Of a DNA stretch of 64,000 bases, positions 34,695-46,232 are shown one piece after another. The translations under genes and the position numbers were made by a program. The stretch comes from Ipomoea triloba (taxonomy: Eukaryota > Streptophyta > Magnoliopsida > Solanales > Convolvulaceae): the NCBI RefSeq assembly GCF_003576645.1, contig NC_044917.1, positions 12,081,629-12,145,628 on the forward strand, given 5' to 3'. Every line of letters starts with the position of its first letter. Within the stretch, counting starts at the first letter, position 1. The notes under the pieces are model-generated. The model had not been told where the DNA came from. It saw only the letters and a list, made by a program, of their open reading frames with translations, and did no database searches.

Positions 34695-36022
34695 ATGGCA
34701 GAGGAGAACAAAGTAACTCTACATGGAATGTGGGCAAGTCCCTATATGAAGAGAGTGGAGTTAGCTCTAAAAATCAAAGCCATATCTTTTGAATATGTTG
34801 AAGAAGATCTGCTCAACAAAAGTTCCTTGCTCCTGCAATACAACCCTGTCTACAAGAAGGTCCCGGTGCTTGTCCACAATGGAAACCCACTTTCTGAATC
34901 GATGGTCATCCTGGAATACATCGATGAAGCATGGAACAACAAGCCTCGCCTTATTCCAGAGGATCCTTATGAAAGAGCAGTAGTCAGATTCTGGGCTGAT
35001 TATATCCAACAGGTGAGATATAATATAAATGAGTTAATATCCAATTTAATCTTCAATTGTAGTGTTTTTTTTCTTCTCCCAAAAGGTTAAATCCCCAACC
35101 CTAAGGACCGACAGAACATTTGGAAAGGTGTAAATCACAGTGACTCAGTAGACGGGGCCAAATGTTGCTGCCTACAAGGGATCTGCCCACTTTGGGCATG
35201 ATCCCCACACTGCCGTTGCTGAGTTTTGAACATTGGTCTATTCTCCCAAATACTGTCTACTGAACTAGTGAGCTTGATTTAGTCTTCGACTTTGATGCTT
35301 TTTCTTAATTGTGTCCTTTGTAACTGTAGCTTAGTAATTTTCTCTCTATTAATTAATACTTAATCTAGTCTTCGACTATAGTGGTTAATACCCAATTAGT
35401 TCTCGACTACATTAGTTTTTCTTGATTTAGTCTTTGATTCTAACCGCCGAAGATTCAATTAAGGAAAACCATCGAGATCTAATTAAATATAAAAAGACAT
35501 TTAAAACTAAATTTGATAAAAACCACTATAGTCGAGAACTAAATTAGACATTAACTGTAATATAAATGTTTTCCTATGTATGACTTCTCTGTTTTGAAGT
35601 CCTTCAATTCATTTGTTTCATATTTCCATTTCGGCCAGGTAGCAGTATCTAAGTACAAGATGATCAATGCTGCAGGGGAAGAAGGATTTGGAGAAGCATG
35701 CGAGGAATTGTACGAGAAACTGAGAGTGCTAGAAGAAGGAATGAAGGATTTGTTTCCCAGGACTAGGAGGGTCCATTGCAGCTGGGACTTGGGGCTCCTG
35801 GATATACTGGTTTTTTCATTGTTTGGAGCAGACAAGGCCTATGAAGAAGGGTTTGGGATTGGGACTCAGATTCTTCATCCAATGAGGAACCCCATTTTAC
35901 ATTCTTGGGTGACAAGTCTAATGGAGCTACCTGTGATCAAAGAAACTGCTATTCCTCATGACAAGCTGGTCTCATTGTTTCAAGTGCTTAAGCAGGCTAA
36001 CTTCAAGTTCTCAACCAATTGA
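34695..36022 (+). CDS. Tau-class glutathione S-transferase
   Basis: Two exons, 34695-35012 and 35639-36022, join in phase at the classical tau-class intron position after ADYIQQ and encode 233 residues. GSTU enzymes conjugate glutathione to electrophiles, including herbicides and lipid peroxides, in the cytosol. The N-terminal thioredoxin-like domain has [20 protein letters not shown] (catalytic Ser15 in WASPY), the cis-Pro motif [10 protein letters not shown] and the glutathione-binding [11 protein letters not shown]. The C-terminal helical domain ends [12 protein letters not shown]. Length is usual for the class, and no lesion is visible. The 626-bp intron is largely made of transposons (a Mutator-like MITE holding a SINE). 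The paralogue number cannot be set from sequence alone. Confidence 0.93.
35031..35557. mobile_element. Mutator-like MITE in the GSTU intron
   Basis: It begins GAGTTAATATCC and ends GACATTAACTG, with inner inverted parts AATTGTAGTG... and ...CACTATAGTCGAGAACTAAAT. A perfect 10-bp duplication TAATATAAAT flanks it (35021-35030, 35558-35567). It starts only 18 bp after the donor site. It contains a SINE (35075-35276), so the original element was about 0.3 kb. Confidence 0.88.
35075..35276 (-). mobile_element. SINE, copy A (nested in the GSTU-intron MITE)
   Basis: On the minus strand it starts AAGCTCACTAGTTCAGTAG (A-box-like), followed by TGTTCAAAACTC (degenerate B box), AGTGTGGGGATCATGC, GGCAGATCCCTTG and GTTGGGGATTTAACCTTTTG. 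A second copy with the same order of motifs is at 49040-49225 plus 51010-51046. Shared order between two loci supports a genuine short interspersed family. Confidence 0.7.
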
Positions 36023-36091
36023 CCTACAACTGTAATGTTTTGAGTTTGTCTTTTGAGTAGTATCTCCGATCCCCTTCCTCCTAGTTGGAAT

Positions 36092-36095
<4 letters not shown>

Positions 36096-36132
<37 letters not shown>
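36096..36132. repeat. (TA)n microsatellite
   Basis: About eighteen TA units lie in the GSTU 3' flank. Confidence 0.9.
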
Positions 36133-36135
<3 letters not shown>

Positions 36136-36840
36136 TCTTGAACTAAACAAGGGCATATGATATTACCATATTCATATTCTTGAAGTTATGCAAGATAACA
36201 TGAATTAAACATCTTTTCAATAATAACTTTGTTATATGATATTGTGTGTTTCACTATGTTTCTTGAGCAATTAACCATCATTTATTTCGATTGTGCACTC
36301 TAATTTAAGTGATTCATGGGAAAGGGTGTCTTCTCATGTTGTTTTAGTAATCTAAAACCAATCAAAGGACCCTCGTCTAGAATAGAAAAAAAAAAAAAAA
36401 AAATCATCCTACAGAAAGCTTTATTAATGAACACATAAACCATCACACTTTAGTTTTTTTAATTTATGTACATATTTTGGTGTTGTCTAAATAATGTGTT
36501 TTAATTGAATTTATTTAATTTATACTTTACTATTTAATGTGGTCTTATGTATATTTTGAACTAAAGCTACTTTGTAACAGCTAGATGTGAACTTGATTAC
36601 TGAATCCAAGAAGCAGAGGTTAGCCTGTGATATAATAATAAATTGATAATCCTCTGATAGAAAATGAAAATCAATCTCATAATTTGTTGTATATAAAATA
36701 TACTCACTAAAAATGAAAAGGGGGAAATATTCATGCAAGTTGTGTAGCAATACCCTCAAAGTAACAAAATACACAACTCAGCAATTTTGAATGTCAAATG
36801 ATTTCCAAAACTCATGGTCCAAATTTCTCAAGAATCTAAT
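36133..36840. other. Intergenic DNA between GSTU and RPL34
   Basis: AT-rich, no gene. 36136-36213 resembles half of the MITE in TRIP4 intron 1. The two genes converge here, so their 3' UTRs occupy the edges. Confidence 0.5.
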
Positions 36841-39199
36841 CTAACTCCTGGCAGCCTGTTTTTCTTTAGCTTTCTGGATCTTCAAAACCTTCTTAACAAT
36901 TTTCTGCTCCTCTACCAAGAAGGCTCGGACAATCCTGAAATCAGCATGAATTCAACACTGATTGGGATGACAAAAATTACGAGAGATTGGACTGAACATT
37001 GTTATGTCTTTTTTCTGACAAGTAACCAAAAGATGCTAGAAGTGGAGGAAGAATACAAATATCATGAGAACAAACCTCTCTCTGACAGCTCCTCCAGACA
37101 ATACACCCCCATAGGCACGGTTGACAGTCCTCCTGTTTCTAGGTAATCTGGACCTCTTGTACTCAGCAGGTCTCAAGTGAGGAATCTGAAAGAACCAAAC
37201 ACCATGTCATTAGCTTGTCTCAGTTTCTTATACAAACTGTCAACAAAGTAATAGGTTAAGTCCTGCAGAGACAAATATAGATTGAATAATTCGAGAAATA
37301 ATGAGGGCAATGATGTAGTGTAATGCAAATCTCAAAAAACCCTCCTGATAGCGGTACATCCATTCAAAATGAAAAAAAGGGCAGGATTTTGCACAGGATG
37401 TTAATGAGTCAAGCAACTCAGACTCATCTCAACAAGTACTAAGATTTGATTAGTTTACCATCTAGCTAGCCCAAGCATTATGTATCAAGTTGAACCTAAG
37501 AGAGCTTTTATATTTTCAATATATCTTACATGTAATATAAATAGTATGAGTCCCAAGTTCAATTCCAATTTCAAATACATTCAAAAATATTTATCCAATT
37601 ACATTTTTAACCAACTTTATACCTATTTACAAAAAGGCCCTAACAAGCCAATTCAAGCAAAACAAGAGCAGCTCAAAGATTGTCTTTGGTCAAACCCAAG
37701 CCCTAAAATAGATCACAGTAAAGTTCAAGCCAAGCTTTGAGCTTCATATATTGAATCGAACTAGAGATCATAGTGCTCGGGCCCAGCTAGAACTGCTAGG
37801 TTACACCTGTAAAGAAAACAATCCTACTAGTAGAAAAAGCTTAAAATAAGCTACACTGTGGAAGGGTCTAAAAAATTAAATACATGTGATAATTGATTTG
37901 GAAACTTCAAGTAACTTGGCTAGACACATCTGTACATCTCAAGTTCAAACAAAAGCAAGTCAAGCGACAAGCATATCATAGCTATGAACATACAGCTGCA
38001 ATGTTTGTAGCAAGACCATACTTGTCATATAGCTGAAACTTGATATGAAATGCTTAAATTTGTAGAGCTATAAAACTGAAGTCATTTCAAACACTTAAAA
38101 TCAACTACATAGAAAAACTAAAATGCAGTGGTAATGAAATTCAAGCAGATGAATTCCTGACCAAGAAGTCACTAATCTCTACTGTTTATTAGATAGGTGT
38201 CTCTAAGGGTCTAAATCACATCTCAACTGTTTAAAATCACCTCAGATTAATAAATTAACTGCACTAAAGATACTACATAATACAGGACCATTTGCTCATT
38301 CCATTACTCGCAATGAAGACAATAAGTAAACACGAGTATTTAAAAAACAAAAACAAAAACAAAAAACAAAAAAAAGATGTGTTTCAACGACAAATTATTC
38401 TATGGACCCAGGTCCAAATTACACAATTTACATACTTTACAATTTATATACTAAATGTTCACAATTTACGTACCGAATGTTCACAATTCAAATTGTAAAC
38501 ATTCAGTATGTAAATTGTTGCGGGTCCTCATTGAAAGGTAGACCCGGGTCTATGGTATAACTACTGGTGTTTCAATATACCAACAAAATATCCTAACATT
38601 TCAAATGGACCCAAAAAGTGACACTTGTAACTCGACTTTAGCAACCAGAGCAACTGTACAAGACTGAAGCTTAATGAGCACAAAAGGTATAAATAATAAA
38701 TGGATCTAAAAGGAATTGAAATTATAATTAGTTGGGGATCGTTTATGAAGCAGCTAATGCAATCGATCATTCGAATATCATCTTACAATATTGAGACCAA
38801 AATCAATGTTGGAATAATTCCCCATTTAATTGAAAAAAAAAACATTAAAATTACCCCTTGAATTCTCTTTCCGGTGACAGGACACTTAGGCCCGCTAGCC
38901 CTCTTCTTGGTGCTTTGATAAACCAGCTTCCCACCTGTACATTTAAATCAAATTCAACAAAGTATTCCAGTAAAAGAAAATTTAAATGAAAAAGAAATCA
39001 AGTAAAAAGCTCACAAATACAAAATAAACCTAAAAAATCCAGATTTTATACTGTATCAACAGTATAGAAAAAAGAGATTTGCATTATTATTGTAAATATA
39101 TGTGTGTAAAAGAGGAGCACCAGGGGTTTTGACTACGCGATGCTGGTTTGACTTAGTGGCATAGCTATGGCGTTTCCGGTAAGTGAGCCGCTGCACCAT
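36841..39199 (-). CDS. RPL34: 60S ribosomal protein L34 (eL34)
   Basis: A structural protein of the cytosolic large ribosomal subunit. The four coding exons are 39199-39121, 38934-38855, 37185-37076 and 36934-36841. All junctions are GT-AG and in phase, and the exons total 363 bp (120 residues and stop), the family's usual length. The protein begins [20 protein letters not shown] and continues through [37 protein letters not shown] and [20 protein letters not shown], ending [10 protein letters not shown]. Every block matches eukaryotic L34. A (GA)-rich leader precedes the ATG. Intron 2 (1.67 kb) carries a small inverted-repeat element. No lesion was seen, so this is probably an expressed copy. 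Confidence 0.96.
38400..38562. mobile_element. Small GGACC-ended inverted-repeat element in RPL34 intron 2
   Basis: It begins TATGGACCCAGGTCCAAATT and ends GTAGACCCGGGTCTATGGTA, which are inverted relative to each other. The interior repeats ACAATTTA(C/T)(A/G)TAC. Its ends resemble those of the larger elements at 51113-51903 and 57125-57170. Confidence 0.55.
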
Positions 39200-39409
39200 C
39201 TTCGGCTCTTTCTCTCTTTCTCTCTCTTGATCGAGGCTTGGAGAGCAAGGGCGTTTTTGAGAGGGAACTTTAAACCAACTGTTAAAGTAACCTAGATCAA
39301 ACGGCAGCTGTAGTTCTGACCCCAATGGTTGGGATTCACAACGCGCAACCACTTGTATGTAGAGACGTAGAGTAATTTTCTTCTTTGCTTATTTGACAAA
39401 TTCTTTATT

Positions 39410-39606
39410 CATTGCTTACTTTCTTTAGTAATTTTTTATTATTTTTAAATTTAATTTTTTGTGTTTAATAGTACTTTTAATGTAATTTTTAAATATATAA
39501 ATTTTATATATTAATGTTAAACTTAATATTATGAAAAATTATATTAAAAATAACTTCAGTCAAGCTTCGTTAAATGAACCAGACAACCAAAATGGGACGG
39601 GGTAGT
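39410..39606. mobile_element. Truncated Stowaway MITE
   Basis: TTAAACTTAATATTATGAAAA and the right end ATGGGACGGGGTAGTA are shared with the Stowaway at 63407-63629. The left CTCCCTC terminus is missing. Confidence 0.65.
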
Positions 39607-39886
39607 ATTATTTTAGAGTGTGGGCAAGGGTAAGTATCACTCTGTATTTTAGAGTGTCAAAGTGTATGCAATTTAGTTACTCCGTAGTTCTTATGTGGTA
39701 AATTACAGATAAGGATATATGATTGGGTCTTAGTAGTTGTCAATTGTTATATCATGGATCAAGATTTATATTGTATTGTGGATTCTGGTTCACAAATTAT
39801 GTGTCTGTTATTAACATATTTTGTACTTTCAATTAATAATTTATGTACTTATAAACAAATTGAATGCACATAACACATATATATAT

Positions 39887-40195
39887 GGCATGTTTGGTAA
39901 ATGGTTGTTAGTTGTTGATCGGGTTAGAAGGTATAATTAGTTAATAACATTAGCTAATTGTAGAAAGGTGTTTGGTAAATTAGTTGTTAGCTGCTAACTG
40001 TTTGGTATAATTTCTTTTCTCAAAAAAACTAATTGAAAAAGTTATTTTGAGTAGCCTTTTGAATTTTAGTATCTTGGGGTTACAAAGAGCTTATTAACCA
40101 AACATTTATATTGATTTTTTAACCATGTCAAACAACTAATAGTGGTCAAATAAGCCAAAATTGGCTGATAGGCTGATTATTTACCAAACAGGGTC
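39887..40195. mobile_element. MITE-like element with GTTTGGTAAAT ends
   Basis: GGCATGTTTGGTAAATG at the left and, reversed, GACCCTGTTTGGTAAATAAT at the right. AT-rich, non-coding interior. No clear target duplication was identified, so hAT or Harbinger origin is open. Confidence 0.5.
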
Positions 40196-40544
40196 ATAAT
40201 CATAATCATAATCATAATCAAATGTGAACTAGGTTTCTCATAATAAGTGTGGACTAATTTGATCCATCCATCTAGGATGATCAATTGCTAAAAAATGACG
40301 GAATCAATTTTATAAATATTAGTATACGAGAATCAATTTAGGGATTCCATACATACCTATTTCTTTAATGTAGCAGACCTAATTAAACTGTTAGGTGTAA
40401 GATACTTTAGAAGATATATATCTTTATTTTTAAAAGTAATTGTGCCATTTATCAAAACATTCATAAAATGGTGGAAAATCAAACAAATTGAGACACACAA
40501 AACAAATGAGCAAGAAGTTACTATATATTTCTTGAAATTCAGGT

Positions 40545-40907
40545 GAGTTAATGCCACATGGGGTCTTCCGAGTATAGTGATTTTGCTATGTTTAGTCATA
40601 AACTTTCAAATTGACCATATGTGATCCTTCGACTTTCAAATTTAACCATTCTTGGTCTAAGTTAATCGTCCATGGTCCTTCAACTTTCGAAATTTAACCA
40701 CCTGTGGTCCTTTTGAAAGCACCATGACTGATTAAAATTTAATAGTTGAAGGACCATAGGTAATTAACTTGGATCACGAATGGTAACAATTTGAAAGTCG
40801 AAGGACTACGGGTGGTCAATTTGAATGTTTAAGGACTACAGGTGGTCAATTTGAATGTTTATGTGGCAAAACCACTATACTCGGAGAACCTCAGATGGTA
40901 TTAACTG
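40545..40907. mobile_element. Mutator-like MITE, 363 bp
   Basis: It begins GAGTTAATGCCACATG and ends ATGGTATTAACTG; the inner TIR parts are CTTCCGAGTATAGTGATTTTGC and, reversed at the other end, CTCCGAGTATAGTGGTTTTGC. A 10-bp duplication flanks it, AAATTCAGGT (40535-40544) and AAATTCATGT (40908-40917), with one mismatch. Non-coding. Confidence 0.85.
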
Positions 40908-40917
40908 AAATTCATGT

Positions 40918-42480
40918 GCACAATGTAAGAATTCCAACCCTGGATGAGTTGCCAAAATTTCTTCAAGCACTGGTTTGAAGTCCGCCTACAGTCAATTGAT
41001 CAATTAAACATCACCTTCTAGTTTACCCATTTTTACCATTTTTGTAGTGAAATCAATGCATCAAGAACACAAAACGTCAATAAATCATCTTTTTTTTTGT
41101 TTGCATATTTAATTTTTCCCCATCAGTAAAATAGTGAATTTGATAAAGCAAATTAAACTTTCTTAATCCAAAAGACCTCACACCACCTAAAATATTCAGA
41201 ACAAATCCTCATATAAGAGTTAAAGAATTGCATAATTAATACAAATGGTTTTTTATGATTTTATGATTTCATGAAGCTTTTGTCGCATAAACCTAGCTTT
41301 AATCCACATACAAATTTCCATGTAGAACAGGATACTTATTACACTAGAATCGACACCACTGTCAAACTCATTCAACCTTGAAATTGATTCTTTGATGCTG
41401 AAGTCACCAACTGCATCTAATTGGTTAGCATCTATTGTGACTTCATCGACCTTGTGGAGTATTGAAGCACATATAGGAGATAAGGTAGTGGCATCAATTG
41501 GTTGAGCTTCACCTGTCAAGATCTTTGATTCATAAGACATTTAATTGGTCTGTACTACTTGCATATCTTCAACCGTTTCTATCATGATAAATGGTGGCTC
41601 GTGCTTAATAACAACAATGTTAATGGCTCAATCCCCTATGTTATGTCAAATGCAAAAAGACTAGTACAATTACAACTTCATACAAACCAGGTTTCAGGAT
41701 TGATTTGTCCCTAATTGAGGAATTTGCTGAGCCTTCAAGTGCTTTTTTTGGTTGAACGAATCAGATTGAATGTAGTGTTTATCATTGACTCCCTTTAGCT
41801 TAGCCCTCTCCCAAATATAACTAAAAGAGATATGCTGATGATATGATTTTGTTTCTTTTCTATCACTTCTTTTGGTATATTTTCAGCATTCAATTCTTCG
41901 TCTTTGAACTCTTCTAAGTCTTCGGCTAAGAGTTACCTTGAGTTTTGTCATGAACTCGTTGTGACGAGCTCTAGCAAGTATTCGGTCTATAAGCAAAAGA
42001 TAATAAATGTAATGAAAAATTTGGGGGTCTTTTCTGATCTTTGGTATCATAAAAATCAAGAGCTAGGGTTCCTAATATTACACATTTAGTATTTATTTAT
42101 TAATTTTTTATTTAAAAATTGAATTTGTAAAATGAAATTAAAAAGTTGGAGAAATAAAAAACTGGAGAAATGGATAATGAAAAAAAATATAAAAAAATAT
42201 AGAGAAACGAAATAAACGGCCCAAAAGCCTCCAACCCATAATCCACTATCCGTATTCATTTTCATTGTTCGGGTCAGTCATTCGGGTGGGCTGGGTTATG
42301 CACAACCATAGGTGTGAACTGTGAAATGTACATTCAACATTGTACGTAGATCAAGCATTTTGTTCACAAAATGTCAATGAAATTGAAGCATTATTATTAC
42401 AATAATAATTAAGTGTGTTCGTTGCTCTAAATTCAACCAGAAGAAATTGAACGGTCAATAAACTGCTGTTGAGAAAAAAA
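40918..42480. other. Intergenic DNA with an LTR-type repeat fragment
   Basis: 41885-42090 resembles 20370-20640 (CTTCG-rich stretch ending in TTTGGTATCAT). The rest has no recognised gene. A 95-residue minus-strand frame at 41253-41540 has no known motif. Confidence 0.4.
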
Positions 42481-42529
42481 TATCTCAGAATCGCTCTGCT
42501 CAGCTCAGCTCAGCTCCTCGATCTCATCC

Positions 42530-45500
42530 ATGGCTTCCTATGCTGTATTTCACCTACCATCATCTTCCTTAACTATAGCCTCTAAAACCCACCGATCATT
42601 GCGTGCTCAAAACTTCCATGCCTACAAGCCCCTTAGAATCGAGGCCTCTACTTCTCTCGACTACTCAAACACCTCCATCTCCAATAAACCGCACGCATCT
42701 TCTAAGGTATTTTAAAATAAATCCAATTTTGATGATCAAATTTCGTAAGTTATTTATTTAACCCTGCGTTTTTCTTGCAGAATAGTACTTGGCAATGGAA
42801 GTATAAGGAGAACTCCGTGAATATATATTATGAGGCGCATGAAAAGGAAGAGAAAGATGAGTCTTCCAAGAATATTCTGATGATACCAACTATTTCTGAT
42901 GTTAGCACTGTGGAGGAATGGAGGTCAGTCGCCAAAGACATTGTAGGGCGAGATGGGGCAGCTGGTTACAGGGCTACCATTGTGGATTGGCCAGGTTTGG
43001 GATACTCTGATAGGCCTAAGCTGGATTACAATGCTGATGTTATGGAGAAATTTTTGGTTGACTTCATCAATGCACCTGATGGTCCTGTAAGCAACTCAGG
43101 TTAGTAAAAATGGTTTCCTGAATTTAGTCAAAGATGATTGGGATTGGAATTGGGAATGGAAGAAAGAGTTTTACTTAGTAGATGACTGAGGTTGTAGTTG
43201 TTATTGTTTAGCCTCATAATACTGATTATCTGATGAGTCCTGACATTCCTTTGATTATGTTCATGCTCCATAATTTCACTTTTTACTCAGCATTTTTTCT
43301 TGTTTTATGAGGAATGTATTGCACTGGTGAGTTTAATTTATTCTCTTGCTGTCAGAACAAGCAATTTCCTGATCATCGTTTTCCCTCATTTTGTTTTACT
43401 GAGCGATTCACTGTAGTCCATCTAGTAATATTTCACCTTATTTTGTGTTTGGATGGGTAGAGAGTGAGGGGAAAGAAATGGGATAAAAGGAAATGGATAG
43501 AAAATGCAGTGTTTGGATGAGAAAATGGAAAATGAGGAGAAGGGGAGGGAGAGGTGGTGTATTGAGAGGGCAGAATTTCCATGCGGAGTGTGTTGAGATT
43601 TGAGAAAGGAATGATTATCTGCATATCCACTTTCTGCGTCCTTTAAAGTTTTGACAATGGCTTAGGCCTCCAGACCAATCTGCTTCTGATTCCTTTCTGA
43701 TACGCCCCCAGCCAAAATCTTTTGCCATGCCTCCTTAATATATTTCTTTTGCATCTTGACAACGTAGTTATCTAGAATCTAAATCTGACTAGATTTTTGG
43801 ATTAGAAGTGTCCTCTGTAATACCTCTAAACTAATGTATTAGGTAATGACTTGGTGGTCATTGGAGGAGGGCATGCTGCAACTCTAGCAGTTCGTGCTGC
43901 AAAGAAGGGTTTAGTGAAGCCAGTTGCCATTGCTGCTATTGCACCAACCTGGGCTGGTCCACTTCCTATTGTTTTTGGTAGAGATTCTAATATGGAGACA
44001 AGGTAGGGCTACGTTCCTTCTCATGTGCTCTTTTTAACTATCTCCGTATTTCTTTAAAATGGACCAGAGGTAAGCTTACTGATAACTAAGGCAGATATAA
44101 GCTCATTTTAACCTATCCAGAGGATAAATCTTATAGGAAATTTTGATCTACCCTGTACGATAATATTTACTTTAAAATGGACATAGATAGTCCCTTCAAT
44201 TTTGTTGAAATGGGCGGTGTTTGCCATTGTTTTAATTTTTCCATCAAAATTGGGCAAAAAATGCTAATTTAATCCAGTGTTATCAAGGCGTCGCCTAGGC
44301 GTCCGGGCGGTCGAGAACGACCGCCTAATCTGCTGGCCTCGCCTAAAAAACACGATCGGCGAAGTCGCCGGAAACCACTGCACGCGCCGGCGTGTGACGG
44401 CGGAGCAGCTCGGAGACGGTGGCGCGTGAAGGCGCGTGAGCTATCCGATGGCGGTCGGACTCCTTGCCGTGGTGTCGCCGCCGCTCCCTGAACCCAGCCC
44501 AGGCACTAACTTGCTCCAATAATAGGTTAAAGGTTGAAAATATTCATATTTGGTCTGATATTTATATATATACACATATAGGCATAGAAAGGAAAGACTC
44601 TTGAGCTGTCCAATACACTGCAAGTCTCAAGGAACAAGTCTCAAGGAACAAGTTTCAAGGAACTTTTGAGATGCCCAATACCATAAAGTCTCAAAAATAT
44701 TAATCTAACATTTGATATTTAATATTAATTGGTTTATATATATATATATATATATAACTCATCTCCTAGGCGACGCCTAGGCGGTCGCCTAGTCGACTAG
44801 TCGACTAGGCGATCGACGGCATCTCGCCTAGAAAGTCCGCCTTGATAACTATGATTTAATCAACCCTTAGGGTATTAAATAAAATTAAAAACCCATATCA
44901 TAGCTACAAAATCCATTGTGACCTGTTGTGGCAAAATGACTTCCTTCCTATCCTTACCCTTCAATTCCTTATATTCATTAAATTCAATGATAGATATAAT
45001 AAACCCCACTTGAGCAACTATGAATGACAATTTCCATGCCCTGAACTCTTCCCACCCATGGTTAGGAGCATCTTTTTCCATCAAATCATTTTGACTTCAA
45101 AAAAAGATAGGAATAGTTCCTACTAGGTATAACAAGTTAACAACTCCAAAAAAGGTTTGAATAAGTTTGATTAGTGTCAAGGAAAATTACATAGATGACA
45201 TTAATATGTGACTACCAGGCAGCTCAGCATATTGCTATTAATGCAGTCTTTTCATGAACGAACCAAATATATTGAAGTTGATTGTCACTTCATTAGGGAA
45301 AATATTATATCAGGATTGATTACTCTAAACCATGTTAACTCCACTAATCAATTGGTGGATTTTCTTACCAAGTCACTTAGAGGTCCTAGAATAAAATGTA
45401 TTTGTAACAAGCTTGGGGCCTATAACCTATATGCTCCAACTTGAGGGGGAATCTTAGAGTACAAGAGCTATATCTTATATGAAGAGTCATATTTTTACAG

Positions 45501-46232
45501 TTTAGGTTCCTTGTATATATATACTTTGTTGTACCAATCATTTGAATCCATCAAATATAAGTATCTTTCTTAACATAAACTCTAACTAAAGGATCAATAT
45601 TGCCCACTTTTTGAAAGTTGAGGGACTAATGCTATCCACTTTTTGAAAAAATGGATGTGTTCTTATACTTGAGGTACTAAACAAATTGTTCTAGTTCCTC
45701 TCTTACTTGACTAAGCTGATATCATATGTTTTCTATTGTTTTATTTGGTTTTTATTTTTCATGAATTCATAGGTATGGTCTTCTTAGAGGAACTTTACGG
45801 GCTCCTGCTGTTGGTTGGATGATGTACAATGTACTTGTTAGCAATGAGAAATCAATTGAGTCACAGTACAAATCCCATGTTTACGCAAATCCAGATAATG
45901 TCACCTCAAGTATTATTGAGAGCCGATATGCACTTACAACGCGGAAAGGTGCTCGATATGTGCCTGCAGCTTTTTTGACTGGTTTACTTGACCCAGTAAA
46001 GTCCAGAGAGGAATTTGTTCAGCTTTTTGCGGGATTGCAAGGAGGGACACCTATTCTAGTTATTTCAACTTCAGGCTCACCAAAGAGATCAAAAGCTGAG
46101 ATGGAAGCCCTTCGGGAAGCCGAAGGTGTGAGCAAATATGTTGAAGTGCCAGGTGCTCTTCTTCCCCAAGAAGAGTATCCTGAGAAAGTTGCTGAAGAGC
46201 TTTACAGGTTTTTACAAGAGTATTTGAGCTAA
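42530..46232 (+). CDS. Plastid-targeted alpha/beta-hydrolase-fold protein
   Basis: The four exons 42530-42706, 42781-43099, 43843-44002 and 45773-46232 join in phase (GT-AG) to 371 residues. The first about 55 residues are Ser/Thr-rich, lack acidic residues at the start and resemble a chloroplast transit peptide. The fold is indicated by ILMIPTISDVSTVEEWRSVA, TIVDWPGLGYSDRP, LVVIGGGHAATLAVRAAKKG, IAAIAPTWAGPLP and, near the C-terminus, GGTPILVISTSGSP and VEVPGALLPQEEYPEKVAEE. At the nucleophile elbow, normally GxSxG, the sequence is GGGHA, so the usual catalytic Ser is absent. It may not be a typical hydrolase, and I name no substrate. Intron 3 (1.77 kb) holds a hAT-type MITE and a copia remnant. 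Confidence 0.88.
44275..44853. mobile_element. hAT-type MITE (579 bp) in intron 3
   Basis: It begins CAGTGTTATCAAGGCG and ends CGCCTTGATAACTATG, an inverted repeat starting with CA. A perfect 8-bp duplication ATTTAATC (44267-44274 and 44854-44861) is the hAT signature. The interior is GC-rich near the ends (GGCGTCGCCTAGGCGTCCGG) with AT-rich DNA between. Confidence 0.88.
45205..45575 (+). pseudogene. Ty1/copia 3' remnant (RNase H end, polypurine tract, LTR start) in intron 3
   Basis: From 45262 the plus strand reads RTKYIEVDCHFIRENIISGL, NSTNQLVDFLTKSLRGPRIK and CNKLGAYNLYAPT. This is the C-terminal end of copia pol with the typical HIEVDCHFIREK and FTKSL...LGAYDLY motifs slightly changed. 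A polypurine tract (TTGAGGGGGAATC, 45440-45452) follows, then LTR-like sequence to about 45575. The 5' portion is absent, so it is a truncated insert. Confidence 0.8.

Noticed and set aside
34767..35009. Minus-strand ORF over GSTU exon 1
   Set aside because: Antisense shadow of the GSTU coding exon.
41253..41540. 95-residue minus-strand ORF (MSYESKILTGEAQPID...)
   Set aside because: It looks compositionally protein-like, but I recognise no family, intron signals or promoter; too weak to call.
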